Shown here one piece after another: positions 37,515-46,501 of a stretch of DNA of 62,366 nt (positions are counted from its first letter, which is position 1; every line of letters starts with the position of its first letter). Position numbers and translations under genes: made by a program. The DNA comes from Curvibacter soli (GTDB taxonomy: Bacteria; Pseudomonadota; Gammaproteobacteria; Burkholderiales; Burkholderiaceae_C), in contig NZ_JARGEN010000036.1 of the NCBI RefSeq assembly GCF_029211125.1, positions 1-62,366 of the forward strand. Reading direction: 5' to 3'. The notes under the pieces are model-generated. The model saw nothing but the letters and a program-made list of their open reading frames with translations. It had not been told where the DNA came from and made no database searches.

Positions 37515-37542
37515 ACCCTCGCGCCCTGCCAGCCCCTGTGCC

Positions 37543-38229
37543 TCATTCGGATTCGAGCATGGCCTTGAGCAGCGGAATGGTGACGGCGCGCTGCATTTGC
37601 AGCGCATAGGCGTCCAGCCGTTCGAGCAGCGCCATCAGGCTGCCGAGGTCGCGCGAGAAGCGGGTGAGCATGAAGTCCATCACCTCGTCAGAGAGGAAGA
37701 CGCCGCGCGCGTCGGCGGCCTGGCGCAGCACGGCGCGGCGCGCGGGTTCGTCGGGCGCATGGAGCTGGAACACGTGGCCCCAGCCCAGGCGGGTGCGCAG
37801 GTCTTCCCGCAGCGGCAGGTCGGCGGGCGGCAGCAGGCCCGCGGCCAGCACGCCGCGCGGCGCGCCGCTGGCGGGGCTGACGGCGTTGACGAACCAGTTG
37901 AAGGCGGCGTGCTGCTGCTCGGTGCCGTAGAGGTGCACGTCGTCCATCAACACGGCGGCCCAGCGCTCGTCGAACGCGGGCGGGCTTTGCACCGAGGGGT
38001 CGAGCCAGCCAGTGGCCGCGCCCCGCTCGGCCAGCGCCTGGCGCACGGCGTGCAGCAGGTGGCTCTTGCCGCTGCCGCCCTCGCCCCAGAGGTAGGTGGG
38101 CACGGGCGAGCGCGGCCCCTGGCCCGCCCAGAGCTGCAGGTGCCGCAGCGCGGCCTCGTTGGCACCGGGGAAGAAGCGCTCCAGCGTGGGGCCGAGGGCC
38201 AGGCCGATGTCGAGGGCGAGCTGCTTCAT
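37543..38229 (-). CDS. hda: DnaA regulatory inactivator Hda
   Basis: Hda works with the DNA sliding clamp to convert DnaA-ATP to DnaA-ADP. The 228-residue protein starts [19 protein letters not shown] (clamp-binding QLxLxI type), and has Walker [10 protein letters not shown] at 49-57, Walker [12 protein letters not shown] and [17 protein letters not shown]. It is divergent from purM, 171 bases apart, the usual betaproteobacterial arrangement. Confidence 0.92.
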   Translation of the reverse strand: MKQLALDIGLALGPTLERFFPGANEAALRHLQLWAGQGPRSPVPTYLWGEGGSGKSHLLHAVRQALAERGAATGWLDPSVQSPPAFDERWAAVLMDDVHLYGTEQQHAAFNWFVNAVSPASGAPRGVLAAGLLPPADLPLREDLRTRLGWGHVFQLHAPDEPARRAVLRQAADARGVFLSDEVMDFMLTRFSRDLGSLMALLERLDAYALQMQRAVTIPLLKAMLESE

Positions 38230-38400
38230 CGGCGGCGCGGCGTGCGGTGGCGGGTGGTGCGGGGGCGGACGGTCGATGGCATGGAGGCTGGGCGCCGGGG
38301 CGCCCCGCTTAAAATCGCGGCAATTTTATTCCCCGCCCATGCGCGCTGCGTGCGGCCCGCCCTTGCCCCTTCGTCTGCTCCCCTGCCCGCCCATCCTTCC

Positions 38401-39447
38401 ATGAGCCCCTCCACCCCCACTCCCCTTTCGTACAAGGACGCCGGCGTCGACATCGATGCGGGCGACGCGCTGGTCGAGCGCATCAAGCCGCTGGCCAAAA
38501 AGACCCTGCGCGAAGGCGTGCTGGCCGGCATCGGCGGCTTCGGCGCGCTGTTCGAGGTGCCCAAGCGCTACCGGGAGCCGGTGCTGGTCAGCGGCACCGA
38601 CGGCGTGGGCACCAAGCTCCGGCTGGCGTTCGAGTGGAACATGCACGACACCGTGGGCATCGACCTGGTGGCCATGAGCGTCAACGACGTGCTGGTGCAG
38701 GGCGCCGAGCCGCTGTTCTTCCTCGACTACTTCGCCTGCGGCAAGCTGCACGTCGATACGGCGGCGGCGGTGGTCGCAGGCATCGCGCGGGGCTGCGAGC
38801 TGAGCGGCTGCGCGCTGATCGGCGGCGAGACGGCCGAGATGCCCGGCATGTACCCCGACGGCGAATACGACCTGGCGGGCTTCGCCGTGGGCGCGGTGGA
38901 AAAGTCGATGATCCTCACCGGCCAGAACGTGCGGCCCGGCGACGCTGTGCTGGGCCTGGCGAGCCACGGCGTGCATTCCAACGGCTTCAGCCTGGTGCGC
39001 AAGGTGATCGAGCGCGCCGGCGCCAGCCTGCCCGCCGCGCTGGACGGCCAGCCGTTTCGCCAGGCCGTCATGGCGCCGACGCGGCTGTATGTGAAGCCGG
39101 TGCTGGCCGCGCTGGCCGCGCACCCGGCGGGCATCAAGGCGCTGGCCCACATCACGGGCGGCGGCCTGCTGGAGAACATCCCGCGCGTGCTGCCCGAGGG
39201 CATGGCCGCCCATCTGCGCAAGGGCGGCTGGCCGCGCACCGAGCTGTTCGCCTGGCTGCAGCAGGTGGCGGGCATCGACGACGCGGAGATGAACCGCACC
39301 TTCAACAACGGCATCGGCATGGTGGTGGTGGTGGATGCGGCGCAGGCCGACGCCGTCGCCGCCACGCTGCGCGCGCAGGGCGAGACGGTCCACGCCATCG
39401 GCGTGATCGCGCCGCGCGGCGACGCTGCGCCGGTGGTCGTGCGTTGA
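38401..39447 (+). CDS. purM: Phosphoribosylformylglycinamidine cyclo-ligase
   Basis: PurM closes the imidazole ring in purine synthesis. The 348-residue protein has [71 protein letters not shown] and [16 protein letters not shown]. The frame is open far upstream, but ATG 38401 matches the family start. The last codons overlap the start of the AI-2E type gene. Confidence 0.96.
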   Translation: MSPSTPTPLSYKDAGVDIDAGDALVERIKPLAKKTLREGVLAGIGGFGALFEVPKRYREPVLVSGTDGVGTKLRLAFEWNMHDTVGIDLVAMSVNDVLVQGAEPLFFLDYFACGKLHVDTAAAVVAGIARGCELSGCALIGGETAEMPGMYPDGEYDLAGFAVGAVEKSMILTGQNVRPGDAVLGLASHGVHSNGFSLVRKVIERAGASLPAALDGQPFRQAVMAPTRLYVKPVLAALAAHPAGIKALAHITGGGLLENIPRVLPEGMAAHLRKGGWPRTELFAWLQQVAGIDDAEMNRTFNNGIGMVVVVDAAQADAVAATLRAQGETVHAIGVIAPRGDAAPVVVR

Positions 39448-40466
39448 ACGCCCCGGCCTTGCGAGGCAGCGCGCTCGCCAGCTACCTGCTGGTCGCCGCG
39501 ACGCTGCTGCTGGTCATGTGGCAGGGCCTGCTGTCGGGCCTGCTGTGCGTGTGCATCGGCTTCCTGGCCACGCGCTGGCTCGCGCGCGCCATCGGCGCCG
39601 GGCTGGCGCGCCTGCGGCTCCCGCGCCCCGGCACGGCCGGCGCGCTGGCGGTGCTGCTGGTGCTGCTGGGCCCGCTGGCGCTGCTGACGCTGGGGCTGTC
39701 GCAGTCACGCACCTACATCCTCGACGCGCCCGAGCAGTACCGCGAGCTGCTGAACTTCATCGCGCGCACCGTGCTGGAGCTGCGCGACAAGCTGCCGCCC
39801 GACCTGGCCGCGTACCTGCCCGAAGGCGCCCAGGGCGTGCAGCGCATGGTCGCCAGCTACCTGCACGCCCAGGCCGGCACGCTGGCGCTGGCGGGCCGGG
39901 CCTGGCTGCACACCCTGCTGTTCGCCTACGTGGGCCTGGTGGTCGGCAGCCTGGCGTCCGCCGCCGCGCCCGTCGCCGCGCGCAGGCCGCTGGCCGCGCA
40001 ACTGCACCGGCGCGCCACGCTGTTTGGCGATTCCTTCCGGCAGATCGTCGCGGCGCAGTTCTGGATCGCCGCCTTCAACGCCTTCCTGACCGCCGTGTTC
40101 CTGCTGCTGGCGCTGCCGCTGGCGGACATCCACCTGCCCTACCGGCCCGCGCTGGTCACACTGACCTTCCTGGCCGGGCTGGTGCCCATCGTGGGCAACC
40201 TGGTCTGCAACGCGGTGATGACGCTGGTGGGGCTGTCGGTATCGCCCACCGCGGCCCTGGCCTGCCTGGCGTTCCTGGTGCTGATCCACAAGGCCGAATA
40301 CGTCATCAACGCCAAGGTGGTGGGCGCGCGCACCCAGATGGCGGTGTGGGAGCTGCTGGCCGTGATGTTCGTGGCCGAGGCAGTGTTCGGCCCCGCCGGG
40401 CTGGTGGCCGCGCCGCTGTTCTACGCCTACGCCAAGAAGGAGCTGCAGGCGCACGGGCTGGTGTAG
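39444..40466 (+). CDS. AI-2E family (PerM/TqsA-like) membrane protein
   Basis: The 340-residue protein has about seven to eight membrane segments and the family C-terminus [36 protein letters not shown] and [18 protein letters not shown]. Such permeases export small molecules; the substrate is unknown. The start is TTG 39444 overlapping the purM stop by four bases; ATG 39516 would cut the first helix. From 40467 to 40586 I see no feature. Confidence 0.85.
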   Translation: MNAPALRGSALASYLLVAATLLLVMWQGLLSGLLCVCIGFLATRWLARAIGAGLARLRLPRPGTAGALAVLLVLLGPLALLTLGLSQSRTYILDAPEQYRELLNFIARTVLELRDKLPPDLAAYLPEGAQGVQRMVASYLHAQAGTLALAGRAWLHTLLFAYVGLVVGSLASAAAPVAARRPLAAQLHRRATLFGDSFRQIVAAQFWIAAFNAFLTAVFLLLALPLADIHLPYRPALVTLTFLAGLVPIVGNLVCNAVMTLVGLSVSPTAALACLAFLVLIHKAEYVINAKVVGARTQMAVWELLAVMFVAEAVFGPAGLVAAPLFYAYAKKELQAHGLV

Positions 40467-40586
40467 CAGGCTGCCAGAGGATATTGTCCTGAAATGACCG
40501 GTTTTCGTCGCATTCCGGGTGGCTGAAAATCCGCCACCGCCCAAGAATACTGCGGTGCACGATAGCCGGTTGCGGGGGATTCTTTC

Positions 40587-41147
40587 ATGAAAACTTGTCT
40601 CATAGTGATCGACGCGCAAGAGTCGTTCCGCCACCGCCCCGACTTCCGCGAAGACACGCTGCCCGCCTACCTGCAGGCGCAGAACGCGCTGATCCAGGGC
40701 TGCGCGCAAGCCGGCGCACCCGTGGTGCGCGTGCTGCACAGCGACGGCCCCGAGGAACCCGCCAACCCGTTCGCGCCGGCATCGGGCCATGTGCGCCCGC
40801 TCGAAGGGCTGGCCGCGTTCGCGCCCGCGGCGCAATTCACCAAGCACCGCCACAGCGCGCTGGTGGGCACGGGGCTGGACGTGTGGCTGAGCGCCAACGG
40901 CATCGGCCGCATCGTCGTGAGCGGCATCCGCACCGAGCAGTGCTGCGAGACCACCACGCGCCACGCCAGCGACCTGGGCTGGCAGGTGGACTACGCGCCC
41001 GACGCCACGCTGACCTGGGACATGGCCCAGCCCGACGGCACGCCGCTGGCCGCCGCCATCAAGGCCCGCACCGCCACCGTGCTGGCGGGCCGGTTCGCCA
41101 CCATCTGCACCGTAGACGAAGCCCTGCGGCGGCTGCGCTCCGCCTGA
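40587..41147 (+). CDS. Isochorismatase-family cysteine hydrolase
   Basis: The 186-residue enzyme has the catalytic triad in place: Asp 9 (LIVIDAQESF), Lys 86 (FTKHRHSAL) and Cys 119 or 120 (GIRTEQCCETTTRHA). The family hydrolyses amides or isochorismate; the substrate is unknown. It is followed by a DUF1272 gene and a GlxA-type regulator that probably controls it. Confidence 0.9.
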   Translation: MKTCLIVIDAQESFRHRPDFREDTLPAYLQAQNALIQGCAQAGAPVVRVLHSDGPEEPANPFAPASGHVRPLEGLAAFAPAAQFTKHRHSALVGTGLDVWLSANGIGRIVVSGIRTEQCCETTTRHASDLGWQVDYAPDATLTWDMAQPDGTPLAAAIKARTATVLAGRFATICTVDEALRRLRSA

Positions 41148-41163
41148 ACCGCAAGGACACCCC

Positions 41164-41472
41164 ATGCTGGAACTGCGCCCCACCTGCGAGCACTGCAACG
41201 CGGCGCTGCCGCCCGCCTCGACCGAGGCGCGCATCTGCAGCTTCGAATGCACCTTCTGCGCCACCTGCGCGCAGGACGCGCTGGGCAACGTGTGCCCCAA
41301 CTGCGGCGGCGGCTTCGCGCCGCGCCCCATCCGCCCCGCACACGACCTGCGCGGCGGCAATGACCTGGGCCACTACCCGGCCAGCACCACGGTCAAACAC
41401 CGGCCTGCCGACCTGGCGGCGCATGCGGCGCTGGTGGCGGCGCTGGCCGGCCTGGCGCCCGAATGCCGGTGA
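41164..41472 (+). CDS. DUF1272 zinc-ribbon protein
   Basis: The 102-residue protein has CEHCNAALPP, CSFECTFCATC and CPNCGGGF, with about eight cysteines likely binding two zinc ions. DUF1272 has no known function. AAGGA precedes the ATG. It starts 16 bases after the isochorismatase and overlaps the GlxA-type gene by 10 bases. Confidence 0.9.
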   Translation: MLELRPTCEHCNAALPPASTEARICSFECTFCATCAQDALGNVCPNCGGGFAPRPIRPAHDLRGGNDLGHYPASTTVKHRPADLAAHAALVAALAGLAPECR

Positions 41473-42485
41473 CGGCGGGCGGCGCGGCGGCGCCCAGCCA
41501 CGGCGCCATCCGCGTCGTCTTCGTGCTGCTCGACGGCAGCCTGGTGCTCGACTGGGCCGGCCCCGCCGAGGCGCTGCGCATCGCCAACCAGCACCTGCGC
41601 GCCATGGGGCAGGCCGAGCGCTTCGCCATCGAGTTCGCCGGCCCCGCGCCGCAATCGACCGGCTCGCTCGGCATCGCGCTCGCGGGGCTGGCGCCGCTGC
41701 CCGCGCTGGACGCGGCGCACGCCCCGCCCGCGTGGGTGGTGCTGGTCGGCCTGCCGGGCCAGACCATCGACGTGGGCGGCGCCCAGGCGCAGGCGCTGCT
41801 GGCCTGGCTGCGCGGCCTGCGGCTGGCGCGCGGGCGCGTGGAACTCGTGGCCGTCTGCGCCGGCGCGCTGCTGGCCGCGCATGCCGGGCTGCTGGCGGGC
41901 CGGCGCGCCACCACGCACCACGAGCACCTAGACGAATTGCAGCAGGCCGAACCGCGCTGCGACGTGGTGGCCAACCGCGTGTTCGTGGCGGACCCGCCCG
42001 TCTACAGCAGCGCGGGCGTGACCGCGGGCATCGACCTCATGCTGCACCGCATCGCCGAGACCTGCGGCGACGCGCTGGCCGCGCGCGTGGCGCAGACCAT
42101 GGTGGTGGCGCTGCGGCGCGGGCCGCACGACCCGGCGCTCTCGCCCTTCCTGGCCCACCGCGACCACCTGCACGCCGCGCTGCACCGCGTGCAGGACGCG
42201 GTGAGCGCGCGCCCGCAGGACGATTGGACGGTGCCGCGCATGGCGGCGCTGGCCGCCACCTCGCCGCGCAACCTGGCACGCATCTTCGCCGAGCATGCGG
42301 GCATCGCGCCGCTGCTGTGGCTGCGCGGCCTGCGCCTGGCCATGGCCCAGGCCGCGCTCGCCGCGGGCGCGAACGTCACGCAGGCGGCGCTGGGGGCGGG
42401 GTTCGCGTCGGATACGCAACTGCGGCGGGCGTGGCGCCAGTTCGGGCTGGCGGGGTCGCCGGGCGGGGGGCGGCGGGCGGACTGA
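41463..42485 (+). CDS. GlxA-type transcriptional regulator (DJ-1/PfpI plus AraC)
   Basis: The 340-residue regulator has an amidotransferase-like DJ-1/PfpI domain with VELVAVCAGALLAAHAGLL, where the nucleophile-position Cys is present, and SSAGVTAGIDLMLHRI. An AraC helix-turn-helix pair follows (MAALAATSPRNLARIFAEHA and VTQAALGAGFASDTQLRRAW). It probably senses a small molecule for the isochorismatase-DUF1272-regulator unit. Confidence 0.9.
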   Translation: MPVTAGGAAAPSHGAIRVVFVLLDGSLVLDWAGPAEALRIANQHLRAMGQAERFAIEFAGPAPQSTGSLGIALAGLAPLPALDAAHAPPAWVVLVGLPGQTIDVGGAQAQALLAWLRGLRLARGRVELVAVCAGALLAAHAGLLAGRRATTHHEHLDELQQAEPRCDVVANRVFVADPPVYSSAGVTAGIDLMLHRIAETCGDALAARVAQTMVVALRRGPHDPALSPFLAHRDHLHAALHRVQDAVSARPQDDWTVPRMAALAATSPRNLARIFAEHAGIAPLLWLRGLRLAMAQAALAAGANVTQAALGAGFASDTQLRRAWRQFGLAGSPGGGRRAD

Positions 42486-42570
42486 TTGCGAAACAAGCGA
42501 CTGTTGTCGAACGCCTGCTGTAAACCGACGTCCAGCAGGACTTGGGGATTGTGGCGACCATAGTGATCGG

Positions 42571-43165
42571 TCAGTTCGTGATTTCTTGATAGCCCATGTC
42601 GGCCGCCATGCAGCGCACGCCTGCAACGAAGACCCGCAGACTGTGTGAACGGTTGCTGACGGGGCGCAGGTGTCGGGCCATGGCGCGCGCGCCACTGTTT
42701 TTCTGAAACGCGGGCACAAGGCGTTTGACTTCCACAGAGGGCTTTTGCCAGTCGTCGGGGTCGGTAAAGCGCTTGCGGTGCGCAGGGGTATCCGCCCTGG
42801 GCGTATCGAAGGCCGCGGCCAGGGCCGCCAAATCGCCGAGGTACCAGCTTTCGAGTTCTTGGCAGACTAGGTAGGCGTATCAGCGTCTCCGGGCGTCCGG
42901 CTTGCTCACACAAGGTCCGCAATCCAGCCTTCAGGTCGATGCAGTTGGCGCTGTCGTTGTCGCGCACGATGACGAAGCGGTCGCCCGGAATGCGCCACGC
43001 TGCCAGCTTGCGCGGGATGCTGCGATCCAGATCACTTTTGCCTTGATGCGGTACGCACTGAAAGTGTTGGCCGTCCACCCAACCGGGGAAGAGGCGCGGC
43101 AGCCAGTCGTCAAGCAAAGCCCGCATCGAAGACTCTTCGAGCAGGAAGACGATGCGCCCCTGCAT
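42571..43165 (-). pseudogene. DUF4276 protein gene (TOPRIM-like), frameshifted by a 4-base duplication
   Basis: The N-terminal frame starts MQGRIVFLLEESSMRALLDD and contains FVIVRDNDSANC; the C-terminal frame gives LVCQELESWYLGDLAALAAA and runs to MGYQEITN. They join if one copy of the tandem CCTA (TAGGTAGG on the plus strand, 42868-42875) is removed, restoring a 196-residue protein. The Glu near the start and the Asp-x-Asp motif look like a TOPRIM site. The start codon overlaps the stop of the AAA ATPase gene (TGATG). The gap 42486-42570 shows nothing I can name. Confidence 0.82.
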
Positions 43166-44361
43166 CAGCACACATCCTTGTTGAGCCCCTCGAACAGGCC
43201 CTGCTTCCACAAGTAGCCGGGGAGGTCGCCCGCGTCGAACAGGGAGCGCAGATTTTCGGAGTCGCTGGCGCGTGTGATGGCGGTGAACCCCTGATCCTTG
43301 CGCAGGCAGTAAATTTCATCGAGCGTCAGCGCGTTCAGAAAATCGGGCGAATGCGTGGAGATGAAGACTTGGCCGCCACGCTCGGCATAGTCGCGGAACT
43401 CCTCAGCCAACTCGAGCAGCAGTTCGGGGTAGAGCTGGTTCTCGGGCTCTTCGACTGCCAGCAGTGGGTAAGGCTTGGGATCGTTGAGCAGCACGAGGTA
43501 GGCGAACATCTTGATCGTGCCGTCCGAGACGTAGCGGGCGATGAAGGGGTCCTTGAAGCTGCCGTCCTGGAAACCCAGCACCAGACGCCCATCCTCTGTT
43601 TGCTTGGGCTCTACCACCGATACACCCGGCACACGACGCCGCATGGCATGGAGTACGCGGTCGAAGCGGTCACGATGGTGCTCAAACAGGTAGTTGGCGA
43701 CCAGCGACAGGTTGTCGCCACGGGTCGAGAGGTGTTCGGCAAAGCCGTCTTCCTGGCTAGGACGGGCCTCGGAGACGTGGAAGTCGGAAATGTGCCAGTT
43801 CTCGATCATCAGCCGAAAGGCACTGGCGGCCTTGAAGCGCTCGAACTGGCCCAGGCCCTTGATGGCGAGGATGTCGGGCGCATCAAGTTCCTGCTCTTCG
43901 CGGGCCAGTTCTTCGTCGGGCCTGGAGAAATCTTCCTCATTGGTGATGGCATAGCCCTTGCCCGCCGAGAAATCGAGGAAGCGGAACGGCGCGCCGTAGG
44001 CACCGCGCTTGTAGCGCAACACTTCGCGCTCGACCAGCGGCTTACCGTCCTTGCCTGGAGCGATCTTGAGAACATAGGTCACCAGCCGCTCGCGGCCGGT
44101 GATCTCCAGGCGGAACTGCAGCGTGATCTCGATGGGTTCATGCGCAAAGCCCCGGCTCGCCACTTCGCGGTAGCCGCCGCGCTTGGCCAGTGCCTTGCCC
44201 ACGTTCATCGACAGAGCATCCTTGAGAAAAGAGAATATGTCGAACAATGTGGATTTACCGGTGCCGTTGGCACCGACCAGCACGCACAGGCGCGGAACGT
44301 TTTCCAGCATTGCATCGCGGAACAGCCGATAGTTCTTGATGGCAATGGATTCAATTTGCAT
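43165..44361 (-). CDS. AAA ATPase of the SMC/OLD-like ABC class, partner of DUF4276
   Basis: The 398-residue protein has an N-terminal Walker A (VLVGANGTGKSTLF, 30-38), a coiled or inserted middle, an ABC-type signature RYVSDGTIKMF near 278-284, Walker B LLAVEEPENQLYP at 300-312 and a switch STHSPDFLNAL at 335-345. It resembles the ATPases of two-gene defence pairs with TOPRIM or nuclease partners. The partner lies immediately downstream. Base composition is a little lower in GC than neighbouring genes. Confidence 0.85.
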   Translation of the reverse strand: MQIESIAIKNYRLFRDAMLENVPRLCVLVGANGTGKSTLFDIFSFLKDALSMNVGKALAKRGGYREVASRGFAHEPIEITLQFRLEITGRERLVTYVLKIAPGKDGKPLVEREVLRYKRGAYGAPFRFLDFSAGKGYAITNEEDFSRPDEELAREEQELDAPDILAIKGLGQFERFKAASAFRLMIENWHISDFHVSEARPSQEDGFAEHLSTRGDNLSLVANYLFEHHRDRFDRVLHAMRRRVPGVSVVEPKQTEDGRLVLGFQDGSFKDPFIARYVSDGTIKMFAYLVLLNDPKPYPLLAVEEPENQLYPELLLELAEEFRDYAERGGQVFISTHSPDFLNALTLDEIYCLRKDQGFTAITRASDSENLRSLFDAGDLPGYLWKQGLFEGLNKDVC

Positions 44362-44419
44362 GGGTTATTCCTTCGACAGCGTTTGCTGAATCATGGCGCT
44401 GAACGCCTGTTGCCCCCAT

Positions 44420-44569
44420 CTTGCCGAGCCGAGGTGCCGCCTCAGTCAGCCAGATAACGGTCTCCGCGACCTCGATCTGGCAGAAGACGGGACGCCTGGT
44501 CCGGTAGTCGTATTGCCGAATGGTGTCTTTAGGCATCAGGCGACGCCTGATGGCGCTATCGCCAAGCAT
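44420..44569 (-). pseudogene. N-terminal stub of a type III-like restriction/helicase gene
   Basis: IRQYDYRTRRPVFCQIEVAE followed by TVIWLTEAAPRLGK resembles the segment just before the helicase core of BPTD_3080-type restriction endonucleases, which continues toward an ATP-binding loop in intact genes. Here the frame ends within about 20 residues and no helicase motifs follow. The match is from memory. Confidence 0.42.
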
Positions 44570-44581
44570 TCTAGAAGCGGG

Positions 44582-45433
44582 TCAGCCCCCGTTGCGCCGC
44601 AGCGCCGCCACCCGCTCGGCGATGGCGGCGATGTCCGCGCCTTCCGCCGCATGCTCCAGGTAGGCTTCGAGGTCCGTCACCGCGGCGCTGCGGTGGCCCT
44701 GCTCGGCCTGCGCCAGGCCGCGGTCGCGGTACTCGCTCCAGGCCTCGGGCAGCAGCACGATCAGGCGGTCCTGCACCGCCACCAGGCGGGCCCAGTCCTG
44801 CTGCGCGCGGTGGATCTCCTTCAGGTTGCGCAGCATGCGCGCGACGGTCTCGCGCGGCGTGGCGGCCTGCAGGTACAGGCCCAGCGGCACATGGAAATCG
44901 TCGGCTGGCCGCGCGCGGCGCGTGTAGGGCTCCAGCCGCTCGGCGAGTTCCTCGCGGCTCAGCGAGCGGCCGTTGAACGGGTCGATCACCACCTGCCCGC
45001 GCGGCAGGTCCACCTTCACCATGAAATGGCCCGGGAAGCCCACGCCGCATGCCCGCAGCCCCAGGCCCTGCGCCAGTTCGAGCCACAGCACCGCCAGCGA
45101 GATCGGAATGCCGCGGCGCGTGCGCAGCACCACGCTGAGGTAGCTGTTGTCGGGGTCGTAGTAGTCGTTGACGTTGCCGCCGAACCCCATGTCGAGGAAG
45201 AAGAACTGGTTGAGCGCGCGCAGGCGCTGCAGGGCCGGGGCATCGGCGGCCACGCGGCGGTGCAGGCGCGCCTGCAACTGGTCCACGTCGCCCAGCACCT
45301 GCTGGAGATCGAGGTCCGGGTATTCGTCCTGCGCCAGGCTGGCGGCGGCTTCGAGCAGTGGAAAGTACTCCTCGCTGCGGACCAGCGCGTCGAAGTAGGC
45401 CAGCGGCGAGGGCGCAGGGTAGCTGAACTGCAT
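44582..45433 (-). CDS. SirB1 family transglutaminase-like protein with TPR tail
   Basis: The 283-residue protein has LRALNQFFFLDMGFGGNVND, YYDPDNSYLSVVLRTRRGIP and ISLAVLWLELAQGLGL, then GVGFPGHFMVKVDL and IDPFNGRSLSREEL, as in the SirB1/UPF0162 family. The C-terminus is made of TPR-like helices. Function is unknown. ATG 45433 (MQFSYP) is the likely start; the upstream frame is a slyX remnant. Confidence 0.87.
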   Translation of the reverse strand: MQFSYPAPSPLAYFDALVRSEEYFPLLEAAASLAQDEYPDLDLQQVLGDVDQLQARLHRRVAADAPALQRLRALNQFFFLDMGFGGNVNDYYDPDNSYLSVVLRTRRGIPISLAVLWLELAQGLGLRACGVGFPGHFMVKVDLPRGQVVIDPFNGRSLSREELAERLEPYTRRARPADDFHVPLGLYLQAATPRETVARMLRNLKEIHRAQQDWARLVAVQDRLIVLLPEAWSEYRDRGLAQAEQGHRSAAVTDLEAYLEHAAEGADIAAIAERVAALRRNGG

Positions 45434-45479
45434 GCGTCGATTTGTACCGCAAAAGGCCGCTGGCCGCCAAATACCATGC

Positions 45480-45672
45480 TCGCGGCGCGCCGGCATCGCC
45501 CTGCGGGCTTTGCCGGCGGCGCAGTTCTGCCAGCTCGCCGATCAGCGCGTCGATCTGCCGCTGCTGGCGGAAGATGGTGTGGTTGTTCCTGCAGATCCTC
45601 GGCAAAGCTGGCCTTGATCTCCAGCGCCATAAGGCGCTGTTCGGTGCCGGTGTTCGGGTGTTCCAGGCCGCC
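45480..45672 (-). pseudogene. slyX: slyX remnant with frameshift
   Basis: RLMALEIKASFAEDLQEQ in one frame and NHTIFRQQRQIDALIGELAE in the next are the two halves of a SlyX coiled-coil protein. About five bases are missing where ...EDLLEQLNHT... would be expected. The usual C-terminal DELPPHY end is absent. It lies directly upstream of the SirB1-type gene. Confidence 0.65.
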
Positions 45673-45826
45673 ATTGTCCGCATGGGAGTGCCAACAGATT
45701 TGTCAGGCCATGTCCGCCTGAATCACTCCAACGGGCCTCCACGAAAGCCGGGGCGATTCAGGACGCCGCGCACCTTGTCGATAATGTCCAGCGTCGCATC
45801 CCATCGGGCTGCGCGGAGCACTGTCG

Positions 45827-46501
45827 ATGCGTTTGTTGATCATTGAAGACGATGACCTCCTTGGGGACGCCTTGGCCACCGGATTGCGCCAGCTCGGACA
45901 CGCCGTCGACTGGTTCGGCGACGGCGCCAAGGCAGACGCAGCCCTTGCCGGCGCGGCTTTCGATGCCGTGGTGCTCGATCTTGGCCTGCCTCGCGGCGAC
46001 GGCATGATGTGGCTTCGGCGATGGCGCAAAAACGGCCTCAAGATGCCGCTGCTGATTCTCACGGCGCGAGACGGCATCGAGCAGCGCATCGACGGACTGG
46101 ATGCGGGCGCTGACGACTACCTGGTCAAACCGATCACCATCGACGAACTGGCCGCTCGTCTGCGGGCCCTGGTCCGCCGCACCGCAGGCCAGGCCCAGGC
46201 CTCTTGGCAACACGGCAAGCTGGAGTACGACCCGGCGACCAAGGTGGTGCGATGGAAGGGCGTGCAAGTCGAGCTGACCGGGCGTGAGCTGACACTGCTC
46301 GAAGCGCTGTTGAGCCAGTCGCAACGCGTATTGTCCAGGGCACATTTGCTGGAGAAGCTCTACGACTGGAGCGGTGCTGAACCCGAAAGCAATGCGCTGG
46401 AGGTGCACATCCACCACCTGCGCCGCAAGATCGACCCGAACATCGTGCGAACCGTGCGCGGCGTGGGCTATGCGATCGGCTCCGGCGAGGCCGCTTCGTG
46501 A
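45827..46501 (+). CDS. OmpR-type response regulator of the QseB/PmrA/TctD class
   Basis: The 224-residue regulator has the receiver acidic pocket LLIIEDDDLLGDAL, phospho-Asp 51 (VVLDLGLPRGDG), Lys in YLVKPITIDEL and an OmpR winged helix with LTGRELTLLEALL, NALEVHIHHLRRKI and VRGVGYAIG. QseB/PmrA-class regulators bind CTTAAT-N5-CTTAAT boxes, and such a box lies at 52333-52349. It overlaps the kinase gene by four bases. Confidence 0.92.
   Translation: MRLLIIEDDDLLGDALATGLRQLGHAVDWFGDGAKADAALAGAAFDAVVLDLGLPRGDGMMWLRRWRKNGLKMPLLILTARDGIEQRIDGLDAGADDYLVKPITIDELAARLRALVRRTAGQAQASWQHGKLEYDPATKVVRWKGVQVELTGRELTLLEALLSQSQRVLSRAHLLEKLYDWSGAEPESNALEVHIHHLRRKIDPNIVRTVRGVGYAIGSGEAAS

Noticed and set aside
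38230-38400. A purine riboswitch or other leader RNA before purM
   Set aside because: The 171 bases hold no recognisable aptamer core or leader terminator; betaproteobacterial purM is not known for one.
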